NCBI RefSeq assembly: GCF_030709675.1
Contig: NZ_JAUZQD010000002.1
Location: forward strand, 496,001 to 560,000
From: Symbioplanes lichenis
Lineage (GTDB): Bacteria > Actinomycetota > Actinomycetes > Mycobacteriales > Micromonosporaceae
Reading direction: 5' to 3'
Length of the DNA stretch: 64,000 nt
Shown: one piece after another, positions 16,428-24,616 of the stretch
Layout: every line of letters begins with the position of its first letter
Numbering within the stretch: the stretch's first letter is position 1
The notes under the pieces: model-generated
Databases searched by the model: none
What the model was told of the DNA's origin: nothing
What the model saw: the letters and a program-made list of their open reading frames with translations, nothing else
Made by a program: the position numbers and the translations under genes

Positions 16428-17409
16428 CCTGCTGACGGTCACTTCCGGGGCCCTGCTGCTGGCCGCGGCGGCGCCCGCCCTGCCGCCGCTGATCGGCCTC
16501 AGCCTGATGATCGGCACCGCCACGGTGGTCGCGCCGATCATCGGTCCCATGGTGGCCGGCATGGTGCCGCCGGAGCGGCGCGGCGTCACGACCGGCCTCC
16601 TGCTCAGCGGTGGCACCGGTGGCATGCTGCTGTCCCGGACGTTCAGCGGCTACCTGGTGCACTGGTGGAGCTGGCGAGCCCCGTACGTGCTCTCCGCCGC
16701 CCTCCTGCTGATCTTCGCGGCCTGGCTGCACCGCGTCCTGCCGCGGGCCCCGGCAGCCACCCGCCCGTCCGTCGCCGGACTGCTCGCCGAGCCGGTACGC
16801 CTGCTGACCCGCGAGAGCGACCTGCGCCGGTCGTGCCTCTACCAGGCCGCGATCTTCGCCGGTTTCTCCGCCACCTGGACCTGCCTGGCCCTGCTGCTCA
16901 CCGGTCCGGCCTACGGCTACGACCCCCGGGCCGTCGGGCTCCTGGCCCTGGTGAACGCCGCGACCATGCCGGCCACGCCGGTCGCCGGTCGCCTCATCGA
17001 CCGGCACGGTCCCGACCTGGCCAACCTGGTGTGCGCGGCCGCCGTTGTCGCCAGCGCCGCCCTGCTGGCCACGGGCGCGCGCGGACACCTGGTGGGGCTG
17101 GTCGTCGGCACTCTCGTGCTCGACGTGGCAATGCAGTCCGGCATGGTCGCCAACCAGGTTCGCGTCTACGCGATCAGCGACAACGCCCGCAGCCGCCTCA
17201 ACACCGCCTACATGACCTGCGCGTACATCGGCGGCGCCGTGGGTTCCTGGCTCGGTTTGCGGTGCTATCCGATCTTCGGCTGGCTCGGTGTCTGCGCCCT
17301 GGTCGGGGTGCTGGCGCTGATTCCGCTGGCACACGTCGCCCTGACCCGAGGCCTTCCCGGTCATTTCGGGACGGTGGCGGGGCGGGGGCGGCGGGGGTGG
17401 AGGGTGTAG
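16370..17409 (+). pseudogene. MFS transporter fragment lacking its N-terminus
   Basis: About 345 codons of a 12-TM drug/sugar MFS permease beginning at LFLLVPLGDRVPYRRLL (the TM2 end and cytoplasmic motif A) and continuing through the remaining helices. The first roughly 55-60 residues (TM1 and most of TM2) are absent, and the sequence joins directly, within a few bases, to the first codons of the divergent ArsR-type gene. No start with a ribosome-binding site is available. The 3' end overlaps the next convergent gene by 49 bp. A deletion of the shared promoter region, or an assembly collapse there, explains both damaged ends. Confidence 0.75.
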
Positions 17410-17906
17410 CTGAAGGAGATCAGGAAGTCGATGATCACGGCGAAGCCCCAGACGCGCATCGGGGACCACAGGGCGCCGGTCGCCGCGTCGCCGACGAGCA
17501 GCGTGAAGATGCCCAGGACGGCGGCCGCCACCAAGTATGCAGCGAGGTGGCGGAGCCAGCCGCGGCGCTCGTGGGCGGCGTGCTCCCGGCCGTGCCTGGG
17601 CGGTGTGGTCGGTGCGGGACCACCGGCGAAGCGGTGGGCGAAGCGCTCGTCGGCCCAGCGGATCATGCGGTGGCCGCCGGCGACCGACACGCCCAGGTAG
17701 ATGGCGGCCAGGGTGTGGGCGAGTCCGGCCTCGCCGCCGCGGCGCAGGTCGGCCGCCGACGCCGCGAGCAGCACCACGTCCACCAGGGGTACGCACACCA
17801 GCAGCACCGCCCCGGCCCGGCGCCACCGCAGCAGGTAGCGGGCGGCGAGGCCGGCCACGAGCAGCACCCAGAATCCGATCTCGCAGGCGACGATCACCGC
17901 GATCAT
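17361..17906 (-). CDS. Integral membrane protein, unknown function
   Basis: 181 aa with four likely transmembrane helices (about 2-23, 32-52, 118-142 and 148-170) and a charged central loop (HRMIRWADERFAHRF). The layout resembles actinobacterial conserved membrane proteins found beside TetR genes; no catalytic motif seen. Divergent from the TetR gene, with two operator-like sites starting 18 bp upstream of its ATG (17904-17906), so it is the likely regulated target. Its 3' end overlaps the MFS fragment. Confidence 0.7.
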   Translation of the reverse strand: MIAVIVACEIGFWVLLVAGLAARYLLRWRRAGAVLLVCVPLVDVVLLAASAADLRRGGEAGLAHTLAAIYLGVSVAGGHRMIRWADERFAHRFAGGPAPTTPPRHGREHAAHERRGWLRHLAAYLVAAAVLGIFTLLVGDAATGALWSPMRVWGFAVIIDFLISFSYTLHPRRPRPATVPK

Positions 17907-17923
17907 GACCTACCCCCTCGTTT

Positions 17924-17964
17924 TCGCACAGTCGTGTGAAATCCTTGGTAACACAGTCGTGCGA
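17924..17964. promoter_or_regulatory. Two TetR-type operators, 25 bp apart
   Basis: TCGCACAGTCGTGTGA (17924-17939) and TAACACAGTCGTGCGA (17949-17964) share the core CACAGTCGTG; each is an imperfect palindrome of CAC/GTG-centred arms. They fill the 68-bp gap between the membrane protein and the TetR gene. GATAAT at 17963-17968 just before the TetR GTG looks like a -10 box, suggesting leaderless autoregulated expression. Confidence 0.65.
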
Positions 17965-17974
17965 TAATCACCAG

Positions 17975-18550
17975 GTGCCCAAGGTTGTCGATCACGGAGC
18001 GCGGCGCCGGGAGCTGGCCGGAGCGGTGTGGCGAGTGCTCGCGCGCGACGGCGTCGCCGACGTCTCCATCCGGTCGGTGGCGGCCGAGTCCGGCTGGTCG
18101 TCCGGCGCGCTGCGGCACTACTTCGCCACCCGCGCCGAGCTGCTCGCCTTCGCCTGCGAAGAGGTGATCGCCCAGGTCACCGCGAGGATCCGTGCCCGCG
18201 AGAAGGAGCTCGCCGCCCGGCCACCGCGCGTCGTCGCCGAGGCCCTTTTGCTGGAGACGATGCCACTGGACGAGCAGCGCCGGCTGGAGGCGGCGATCGC
18301 GTTCTCGTTCCTGGCGCTCGGGCTCGGCGACGACCGGCTGGCCGAGGTGCACCGGCGGCAGTTCACACTGATGGCCCAGCTGTGCGAGGGCATCATGCGG
18401 GCGCTGCGGCCCGACGACCCGGAGATCGCGAGGCGGGCGCGGCGGCTGCACGCGGTCGTCGACGGGCTGACCGTGCACGTCCTGGCCGGGCACCTCACGG
18501 CGGGGGAGGCGGCCCGGGAACTCACCGCTTCCCTGGATCTTGTCAGCTGA
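17975..18550 (+). CDS. TetR-family transcriptional regulator
   Basis: 191 aa from GTG 17975; an in-frame upstream extension from 17936 would be translated through the operators and is not supported. N-terminal HTH: GVADVSIRSVAAESGWSSGALRHYFATRAELLAFA. The C-terminal ligand/dimer domain resembles TetR_C_6/PfmR-type regulators (EEVIAQVTARIR, FSFLALGLGD, HAVVDGLTVHVLAG). Probably represses itself and the divergent membrane protein. Confidence 0.87.
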   Translation: MPKVVDHGARRRELAGAVWRVLARDGVADVSIRSVAAESGWSSGALRHYFATRAELLAFACEEVIAQVTARIRAREKELAARPPRVVAEALLLETMPLDEQRRLEAAIAFSFLALGLGDDRLAEVHRRQFTLMAQLCEGIMRALRPDDPEIARRARRLHAVVDGLTVHVLAGHLTAGEAARELTASLDLVS

Positions 18551-18616
18551 GACTCAGGTCCGCCCGGTAGCGTTGATCTTTCGTATCCCCGGTTCGTGAG
18601 GAGTTGAGGTTCCGCC

Positions 18617-19915
18617 GTGGGCGGTTACGGGTGGCAGATCGTTCTCGTCGTCGTGCTCGTGCTGGTGAACGCCGTGTTCTCCGGCAGTGAGATGGCCCTG
18701 GTGTCGCTGCGCGAGAGCCAGCTGCAGCGCCTCGAACGCGAGACGAGGACCGGCAAGACCCTCGCCAGGCTGGCCCGGGACCCCAACCGGTTCCTTGCCA
18801 CGATCCAGATCGGCATCACGCTCGCCGGCTTCCTGGCCTCGGCGTCGGCGGCCGTGTCGCTGGCGAAGCCGCTGGTCGGGCCGCTGGGTTTCCTGGGCGA
18901 CGCGGCCGATCCGGTGGCGATCGTCGTCGTCACGATCATCCTGACGTTCTTCACGCTGGTCGTCGGCGAGCTGGCGCCCAAGCGGATCGCCATGCAGCGC
19001 GCCGAGGGCTGGGCGCTGCTGGTCGCGCGGCCGCTCGACATGCTCTCGACCTTCGCCCGGCCGGTCAACTGGCTGCTCGGCAAGACCACCGACCTGGTCG
19101 TCCGACTGACGGGCAACAACCCCGACGCCGGCCGCGAGGAGGTCAGCGCCGAGGAGATCCGGGACATGGTCGAGGCGCAGCAGGAGTTCTCCGCGGAGCA
19201 GCGCACGATCATCTCCGGCGCGTTCGAGATCGCCGACCGGATCCTGCGCGAGATCCTCGTCCCGCGGCGTGACGTGCTGGTGCTGCCGGCCGATCTGAGC
19301 GCGGAGGAGGCGCTGGCCAAGCTGGTCGCGGGCGGCCACTCCCGGGCGCCGGTCGTCGGACCGGTCGGGCTGGACGACGTACTCGGGGTCGTGCATCTCC
19401 GCGACCTGATCGGCGCGTCCGGGCCGGTCCGCGGGCACATGTTCGCGGCGGTGTTCCTGCCCGAGACGCTCAAGGTGTCCGACGCGATGCTGCAGCTGCG
19501 CACCCAGCGCCAGCAGTTCGCCCTGGTCGTCGACGAGCGCGGGGCCATCGACGGCATCGTCACCATGGAGGACCTGGTCGAGGAGGTCGTCGGCGAGATC
19601 TACGACGAGACCGACCGCGACGTGCAGTCGGTCGTGCACGAGGACGACGGCGCGATGCTGCTGCCCGGCACCTTCCCGATCCACGACCTGCCCGACATCG
19701 GCGTCGATGTGGAGAACCTGGAGGACGGCGACTACACGACGGTCGCGGGGCTGGTGCTGGCGCGGCTGGGCCACATCCCGACCGCGCCCGGTGAGGTCGT
19801 GGACATCGACGGCCACTCCGCCGAGGTCACCGAGATCACCGGGCACGCGATCACCCGGCTGCGCCTACGCCCTCACTTGACGGCCAGCTCGCCCAGCTCC
19901 GACCAGTCATCCTGA
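18617..19915 (+). CDS. CNNM/CorC-type membrane protein with CBS domains (HlyC family)
   Basis: 432 aa: a DUF21/CNNM domain with about four helices (first at 5-27, FSGSEMALVSLRESQLQRL motif), a CBS pair (about 205-330: ILVPRRDVLVLPAD and VVDERGAIDGIVTMEDLVEEVVGEI), and a C-terminal CorC_HlyC FAD-like domain (ending [11 protein letters not shown]). Members are linked to magnesium/cobalt efflux; the hemolysin name is historical. GTG start. The 3' end overlaps the convergent monooxygenase-like gene by 43 bp. Confidence 0.88.
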   Translation: MGGYGWQIVLVVVLVLVNAVFSGSEMALVSLRESQLQRLERETRTGKTLARLARDPNRFLATIQIGITLAGFLASASAAVSLAKPLVGPLGFLGDAADPVAIVVVTIILTFFTLVVGELAPKRIAMQRAEGWALLVARPLDMLSTFARPVNWLLGKTTDLVVRLTGNNPDAGREEVSAEEIRDMVEAQQEFSAEQRTIISGAFEIADRILREILVPRRDVLVLPADLSAEEALAKLVAGGHSRAPVVGPVGLDDVLGVVHLRDLIGASGPVRGHMFAAVFLPETLKVSDAMLQLRTQRQQFALVVDERGAIDGIVTMEDLVEEVVGEIYDETDRDVQSVVHEDDGAMLLPGTFPIHDLPDIGVDVENLEDGDYTTVAGLVLARLGHIPTAPGEVVDIDGHSAEVTEITGHAITRLRLRPHLTASSPSSDQSS

Positions 19916-20196
19916 TCGATGCTCTGGCTGATGATCCGCGGGGTTGCCTGCAGATAGGGCGGCAACTCCTGCTGCGCCTGCTTGAAGTGCGCCGAGCCGA
20001 CGTGGGCGGCCCCGGCGTCCCCGTCGCGGAAGGCCTCGACGAGCACGTACTCGTTCGGGTCGTCGAGGCTGCGCGACCAGTCGTACCAGAGGCAGCCGGG
20101 CTCGGCCCGGGTCGCGCGGGTGAAGTCGCCGGCGATCTCCGGCCACTTCTCGGCGTGCTCGGGCTTGATCAGGAACTTGGCGGTGATGAAGATCAT
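19873..20196 (-). CDS. Antibiotic-biosynthesis-monooxygenase-fold (ABM) protein
   Basis: 107 aa from ATG 20196 (GGAGAG upstream). The dimeric ferredoxin-like ABM fold is indicated by [44 protein letters not shown] and the final [13 protein letters not shown] helix. Relatives include YgiN-type quinol monooxygenases and haem-degrading enzymes; no cofactor residues decide between them. Divergent from smpB and convergent with the CNNM gene. Confidence 0.8.
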   Translation of the reverse strand: MIFITAKFLIKPEHAEKWPEIAGDFTRATRAEPGCLWYDWSRSLDDPNEYVLVEAFRDGDAGAAHVGSAHFKQAQQELPPYLQATPRIISQSIDQDDWSELGELAVK

Positions 20197-20267
20197 CTGT
20201 GTGTCCTCTCCGTGTCCCACCAGGAAATCACGCGACTGACGCGGCGGCACGGCTTAGGCTCGCGGGC

Positions 20268-20771
20268 ATGCCGAGAGAGACCGGCCGCAAGGTCATCGCG
20301 TCCAACAAGAAGGCGCGCCACGACTACGAGGTGCTGAAGACGTACGAGGCCGGTCTCGTCCTGGCCGGCACGGAGGTCAAGTCGCTGCGCGCCGGCTACG
20401 CCTCGCTGGTCGACGCCTTCGCGCAGGAGCACGAGGGCGAGCTCATGCTCTACAACCTGCACATCGCCGAGTACGGGTTCGGCTCGTGGACCAATCACGC
20501 CCCGCGGCGCACCCGGAAACTGCTCCTGCACCGCCTCGAGATCGACCGCATCCTCGACAAGTTGCGCGAGCCCGGCGTCGCCCTGGTCCCGCTGTCGCTC
20601 TACTTCAACGAGGGCTGGGCCAAGGTGGAGCTGGCGCTGGCCAAGGGGCGCAAGGAGTACGACAAACGGCAGGCCATCGCCAAGCGTGACGCCGACAAGG
20701 AGATCGCCCGGGCCCTCGGCCGCAGCCTCAAGGGTCACTCAGCGAAATCAGGGGGTCACCCGAGAGGGTGA
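20268..20771 (+). CDS. smpB: SsrA-binding protein SmpB
   Basis: 167 aa. The OB-fold RNA-binding core is fully recognisable ([80 protein letters not shown]) with the basic C-terminal tail that enters the ribosomal mRNA channel. It delivers tmRNA to stalled ribosomes. No ssrA is apparent directly downstream, where an esterase gene starts 4 bp before this stop. The start at 20268 matches the conserved N-terminus; a longer reading from 20199 is unlikely. Confidence 0.93.
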   Translation: MPRETGRKVIASNKKARHDYEVLKTYEAGLVLAGTEVKSLRAGYASLVDAFAQEHEGELMLYNLHIAEYGFGSWTNHAPRRTRKLLLHRLEIDRILDKLREPGVALVPLSLYFNEGWAKVELALAKGRKEYDKRQAIAKRDADKEIARALGRSLKGHSAKSGGHPRG

Positions 20772-21925
20772 ATTGTGAGATCCTGTACGTCGTGTCGGCG
20801 GCGGATCTTTGGCAACGTGCGCAGGCGTCCGGGACTCCCCTCGTGTCGGGCGTGGACCCCGGCGGCCTGGCCGAGGTCACCTTCGTATGGCGGGGCGAGG
20901 CGGAACGCACGGCCGTCGGCTGGGGCGTCCGCCTCGAGCTGACCCGCGAGCCCGGCACGGACCTGTGGCACGGCACGTTCCGGCTGCCCGCGCGGCTGCG
21001 GTCGATCTACTACGTGACCCATCTGCCGCCCGGTGACTACAGCGTCCCGCACGACGACCGGGGCACCGGCGCTGTCCACATCGACGCGCTGAACCCGTAC
21101 ACCATGAAGTTCCCGGCCGATCCGGGCGATCCGAGCGACCGGGACGCGTACGTCTCGCATCTGACCTTGCCCCTCGCCCCGCCCGAGACCTGGCCCGTGC
21201 CGCAGCCGGGCGTGCCCGCCGGGACCATCGAGGAGATCACGCTCGACAACGGCCGCCGCGTCTCCGTCCACGTGCCCGCGGGCGGCCGCCGCGCCGGGCT
21301 GCCCGCCCTCGTCGTCTTCGACGGCTACCTGGGCCGCACGGTCATGGGCATCCCCGCGACCTGCGACAACCTCATCGCCGCAGGGCGCATCCCGCCCCTG
21401 GTCACCATCTACCTGCACGGTACGGACGACACGCGCGACAAGGACCTGAGCCCCGACTCGGAGGAGACGACCCGCTTCGTCACCCGCGAACTCATGCCCT
21501 GGGCCCGCCGGGAGTACGGGATCAGCCCCTTCCCCCAGGACATCGCGGTCGCGGGCGCCTCCCTCGGCGGCCTCATGGCAGCACACGTGGCCCTGCGCGC
21601 CCCGGAGGTCTTCGGCGCGGTGATCGCCCAGTCGGGCAGCTTCTGGTGGCCCCGCCCCGAGGACGGCGAGCCGGAGTGGCTGACCCGCGAATTCACCCGC
21701 TTGCCCCGGGCCGGCCTGCGCTTCTACCTCGACGTCGGCGACCGCGAGACCACGTCCGTCGGGCCGGGCGCCCCCCACCAGATCCAGGCCGTCCGCCACC
21801 TGCGCGACGTCCTTCGGACCAAGGGCTACCCCGTCACGTACGCCGAATATCCGGGCTGGCACGACTACGTCAACTGGCGCAACCTCTTCCCGTCCGCCCT
21901 CCAAGCCATCTTCGGCCGCGCCTGA
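20768..21925 (+). CDS. Enterochelin-esterase-like hydrolase
   Basis: 385 aa, GTG start overlapping the smpB stop (GTGA). N-terminal beta-sandwich domain (about 25-125, [10 protein letters not shown]...[10 protein letters not shown]) as in Fes/IroD esterases, then an alpha/beta hydrolase domain with GASLGG (GxSxG nucleophile, about residue 260), DVGDRE (acid) and GWHDYVNW (His). Known relatives hydrolyse catecholate siderophore esters, but many such proteins are general esterases. No siderophore genes lie nearby. Confidence 0.85.
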   Translation: MNCEILYVVSAADLWQRAQASGTPLVSGVDPGGLAEVTFVWRGEAERTAVGWGVRLELTREPGTDLWHGTFRLPARLRSIYYVTHLPPGDYSVPHDDRGTGAVHIDALNPYTMKFPADPGDPSDRDAYVSHLTLPLAPPETWPVPQPGVPAGTIEEITLDNGRRVSVHVPAGGRRAGLPALVVFDGYLGRTVMGIPATCDNLIAAGRIPPLVTIYLHGTDDTRDKDLSPDSEETTRFVTRELMPWARREYGISPFPQDIAVAGASLGGLMAAHVALRAPEVFGAVIAQSGSFWWPRPEDGEPEWLTREFTRLPRAGLRFYLDVGDRETTSVGPGAPHQIQAVRHLRDVLRTKGYPVTYAEYPGWHDYVNWRNLFPSALQAIFGRA

Positions 21926-22343
21926 CGTGGGCTGCGAGCCCACCGCGAACGACTGGCGCCGAACGGACGATCACCATGGTGAGGCACGGGCCCTGCCGAA
22001 CCCATGAGCCGGGCACTCCGGCGGGCACGTCAGGACCGGCCGATCCGGCTGTCTGGCGACTGGCGCCGCAGCACAATCTCCAGGAGTCGTCCACCACGTT
22101 CACCGCCCTGGTCAGTCGCATCGCCTGCAATGACGGAGTCACGAAGACGTCTTTCCTGTCGCGGGTCTCACCTGGGGTGAGCTTGCGCTCGATCGCCAGC
22201 ACGCCGAGCAATGGTGTGGGCAGAGCCGCTTCCGCCGCGGCTGACGGTCCGGCGAAGGTCAGGGTCGGGCTCAGGGAGATCCCGGAGGACTCCGCGGTGC
22301 CGAAGATCCATGCTGGGACTCCCCCACGAGGACAGGAGCGCCC
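21926..22343. other. 418-bp gap with no supportable gene
   Basis: No protein family is recognised in any frame. A minus-strand frame spans most of it but has no ribosome-binding site and continues over the coding regions on both sides, so I treat it as non-coding or as an unrecognised relic. GAGGACAGGAGCG just before 22344 is the ribosome-binding site of the next gene. Confidence 0.4.
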
Positions 22344-22574
22344 ATGGCCGAGCCGGGCTTCAGCCATTTCTCCAACACCCGCCCGCGCCACCGCCGCTGG
22401 AGGATCATCGGGGTCGCTGAGAGGGCCGGCGAGCCGGTGCACACTGTCGAGATCTTTCAGGGTGCCGACCCCGACGTGCCGGTTCTGACGCTGCGGCCGG
22501 AGGACGTGCCGCAGTTCGTGGCGGGCCTCGTCGCGACGGTCATGCCAGGTGACCTGACCGGGGAGGACGACTGA
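22344..22574 (+). CDS. Small hypothetical protein (76 aa)
   Basis: ATG preceded by AGGACAGGAG. A soluble 76-aa protein with an arginine-rich stretch (NTRPRHRRWRIIGVAE) followed by a beta-rich part (HTVEIFQGADPDVPVLTLRPEDVPQFVAGLV). Not recognised; no membrane segment. It stands alone between the esterase and the convergent gene at 22617. Confidence 0.55.
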   Translation: MAEPGFSHFSNTRPRHRRWRIIGVAERAGEPVHTVEIFQGADPDVPVLTLRPEDVPQFVAGLVATVMPGDLTGEDD

Positions 22575-22616
22575 GGCGGCGCCCCGGCGCGGGCACCGCC
22601 GATTCGGGAAGCAGCG

Positions 22617-23120
22617 TCAGATCACGGCGGTCCGGCGTACGCGGACGAAGAGGTCTCGCCGCGGGAAGAAGCCGCCGAACAGGCCGCCGATCTCCTGGAC
22701 CACGATCGTCTCGATGCCGTCGGCGATCGGAGTGGTGCTGGGCGGCAGGGCGGCGACCGCGTTGGCGAAGGCCTCGTCGAAGCTGAGGTTCTTCGAGAAG
22801 CCGGTGGCCTCGTCGCCCTTGTCGGCCACGGCCCGCTTGTACGCGGCGAGTTCCCGGCCGCACTTCTGGATCCGCACCTCGTCGGAGCCCTCCGCGTGGT
22901 GCACGGTCACGACGGCCTGGTCCGCCGGGAACAGAACGCTTTCCGAGTACGTGTACGGGGTCACGACTTGCGGGAAGAACCCGTCGAGCGGCCGCCGCAC
23001 CAGGTCGAACTGTTGCGGGAAGATCCGCCGGGGGTCCTCGGCGATGTCGACCTCGAAGCCGGGGCTGGGCAGCTTGCCCTCGGCGACGATGAGAATCTGG
23101 GGGGCCGGCGCGGAAGGCAC
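22617..23120 (-). CDS. Conserved-type hypothetical protein, possible 5' frameshift
   Basis: 167 aa from GTG 23120, unrecognised: acidic and aromatic, ending in a beta-rich DLFVRVRRTAVI. This GTG has no ribosome-binding site. An ATG at 23154 with a good GAAGGGA site lies 34 bases upstream in another frame (MTDVLAERGSIR...), and a single-base change would fuse it to this protein. Either the start is GTG 23120, or the gene carries an N-terminal frameshift or sequencing error. Last gene of a minus-strand group led by the GntR regulator. Confidence 0.5.
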   Translation of the reverse strand: MPSAPAPQILIVAEGKLPSPGFEVDIAEDPRRIFPQQFDLVRRPLDGFFPQVVTPYTYSESVLFPADQAVVTVHHAEGSDEVRIQKCGRELAAYKRAVADKGDEATGFSKNLSFDEAFANAVAALPPSTTPIADGIETIVVQEIGGLFGGFFPRRDLFVRVRRTAVI

Positions 23121-23237
23121 GGATGCTGCCGCGTTCGGCCAGGACGTCTGTCATCGGGACGGTCCCTTCTGCTGGGCGCGATGAAAGGCAGAAGGTTGCC
23201 ACTCCCGAGCCGGGGCCACAGCCCACGATCCGACGTA

Positions 23238-23711
23238 TCAGTCGTTCTCCAGGGGCAGCTCGGCGGCCTCGCCGGTCAGCGGGCTGTGCGAGTGCTCGGG
23301 TGCGGCCAGGGTCGTCCGGGAGAAGCGGCCCTGCGACCGGGTGACGGCCACGGCGAAAAGCTGGATCGGCAGCGGCGGCTCGGCGATCGGGCCGGGACCC
23401 CAGCGGACCCAGAACGGGATCCGGCCCTCTTCCGCCTCGGCCAGGAGCTTGTCGATCGTACGCTGACGATGGCTGTGATCGACCTCGACGACGATGGGCG
23501 GGCCGTCGGGGCGGGCGAGCGCGACGTCGAGCACCGAGTGCCGGCGCTCCATCGGCGGGGGCAGGGTCACGATGCTGGCCGCCCGGCGGTAGACGCGCCA
23601 CCCCTCGGCCTCGCCCCACGCGGCGACCTCGTCGATGAGCAGCGTGGTCACCTGCTCGCGGGTCAGCCCCGAGAACGTCAGCGCCGCGAGCCGCCCCGCC
23701 AGATCCTGCAC
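23238..23711 (-). CDS. Hypothetical protein with PD-(D/E)xK-like core
   Basis: 157 aa, GTG start. An N-terminal helical part (LTREQVTTLLIDEVAAWGEAEGWRVYRRA) precedes a strand-rich core with VLDVALARPDGPPIVVEVDHSHRQRTIDKL. The D...E-V-D pattern and following Lys resemble the PD-(D/E)xK nuclease-fold arrangement, but this is only a visual resemblance. It starts 13 bp after the stop of the GntR gene in the same direction, so the two may be cotranscribed. Confidence 0.6.
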   Translation of the reverse strand: MQDLAGRLAALTFSGLTREQVTTLLIDEVAAWGEAEGWRVYRRAASIVTLPPPMERRHSVLDVALARPDGPPIVVEVDHSHRQRTIDKLLAEAEEGRIPFWVRWGPGPIAEPPLPIQLFAVAVTRSQGRFSRTTLAAPEHSHSPLTGEAAELPLEND

Positions 23712-23724
23712 GCGACCAGCGTAG

Positions 23725-24471
23725 TCAGTCCGTGATGGACGCGCGGAAGGTGTAGCGGTCCCCCCGGTACGCCTGCACGGTCAGCTCGATCGGCACCGCC
23801 TCCTGGTTGAAGGTCAGCTGCGTCGCGGCCAGGATCGGCACCGGCCCGGTGATCTCCAGGTGCGCCCGCTCCTCGTCGGTGGCGTTGCGCGCCTCGACCG
23901 AGTAGTCGGCGTAGTGCGGCCGCTGCGTCGGCGACGCCGCCCGCAGCACCTCGTAGAGCGAGTGCCCGGCGAAGTCCGTGGTGGCCAGGGCCGGGGCGAC
24001 GGCGAGCGGCAGCCGGTTGTGCTCGACCGCGATGACCAGGTCGTTGAGGAAGCGCAGCCGCCGCATCTCGAACAGGTCGGCGCCGGCCACCGTGTTCAGC
24101 AGCTCGGCCTCCCGTACGGTCGCCGCCCGCACGCCCGACGACAGCACCTTGTTGCGCATGGTGAGCCCGCGCTGCTGGGCGAGATCGGTGAAGCCGAGCA
24201 CCCGCCCGCCGGCGCCGGGGCGCGGTTTCGGCGCGGCGGCGATGGCCCAGCCGCGCGCCGGCAGCGAGACCAGCAGCCCGCGTTCCCGCAGCTCGGCGAG
24301 GGCGGCGCGGATGGTGACCCGGGAGGCGTCGTAGCGCTCGGCGAGCTGCCGCTCGGACGGCAGGCGGGCTCCGTCGGCCCCGTCGGCCGCGCGCAGGTCC
24401 TCCTCGATGCGGTCGGCGAGGCGGAGGTAGAGCGGCAGCGCGTCGGGACCGATCAAGGGGCGCGTCTCCAT
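23725..24471 (-). CDS. GntR/HutC-family regulator (UTRA domain)
   Basis: 248 aa. N-terminal winged helix (LYLRLADRIEEDL, LPSERQLAERYDASRVTIRAALAELRERGLL) followed by a UTRA ligand-binding domain (about 90-245, ending YRGDRYTFRASITD). UTRA regulators commonly sense phosphorylated sugars. It is divergent from the amino-sugar operon, so it is the natural candidate repressor, with galactosamine-6-P, tagatose-6-P or a related phosphosugar as inducer (inference). Confidence 0.88.
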   Translation of the reverse strand: METRPLIGPDALPLYLRLADRIEEDLRAADGADGARLPSERQLAERYDASRVTIRAALAELRERGLLVSLPARGWAIAAAPKPRPGAGGRVLGFTDLAQQRGLTMRNKVLSSGVRAATVREAELLNTVAGADLFEMRRLRFLNDLVIAVEHNRLPLAVAPALATTDFAGHSLYEVLRAASPTQRPHYADYSVEARNATDEERAHLEITGPVPILAATQLTFNQEAVPIELTVQAYRGDRYTFRASITD

Positions 24472-24483
24472 GCCGCCAAGCTA

Positions 24484-24547
24484 CCAGGAGCAGACCAGTT
24501 GGAGTCATTGACAGCCCAGTTGCATACCAGTAGCTTCCAGGCACAGA
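24484..24547 (+). promoter_or_regulatory. Promoter and GntR half-sites for the amino-sugar operon
   Basis: TTGACA (24508-24513), a 17-base spacer and TAGCTT (24531-24536) form a good vegetative-type promoter reading toward agaS. ACCAG/CCAGTT half-sites repeat at about 24484, 24493, 24516 and 24526 and as CAGACCAGACC near 24543, overlapping the -35 to -10 region, consistent with repression by the divergent GntR regulator. Confidence 0.55.
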
Positions 24548-24616
24548 CCAGACCGTGGAGCAGCGGTCCGGGCGGCCGAGCGGCGGGGCCGCAACCCAAG
24601 CGCAAGGAGTGACTAC

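Noticed and set aside
21870..22442. 190-codon minus-strand frame after the esterase
   Set aside because: No recognised domain, no ribosome-binding site, and it overlaps both the esterase end and the start of the small gene at 22344.
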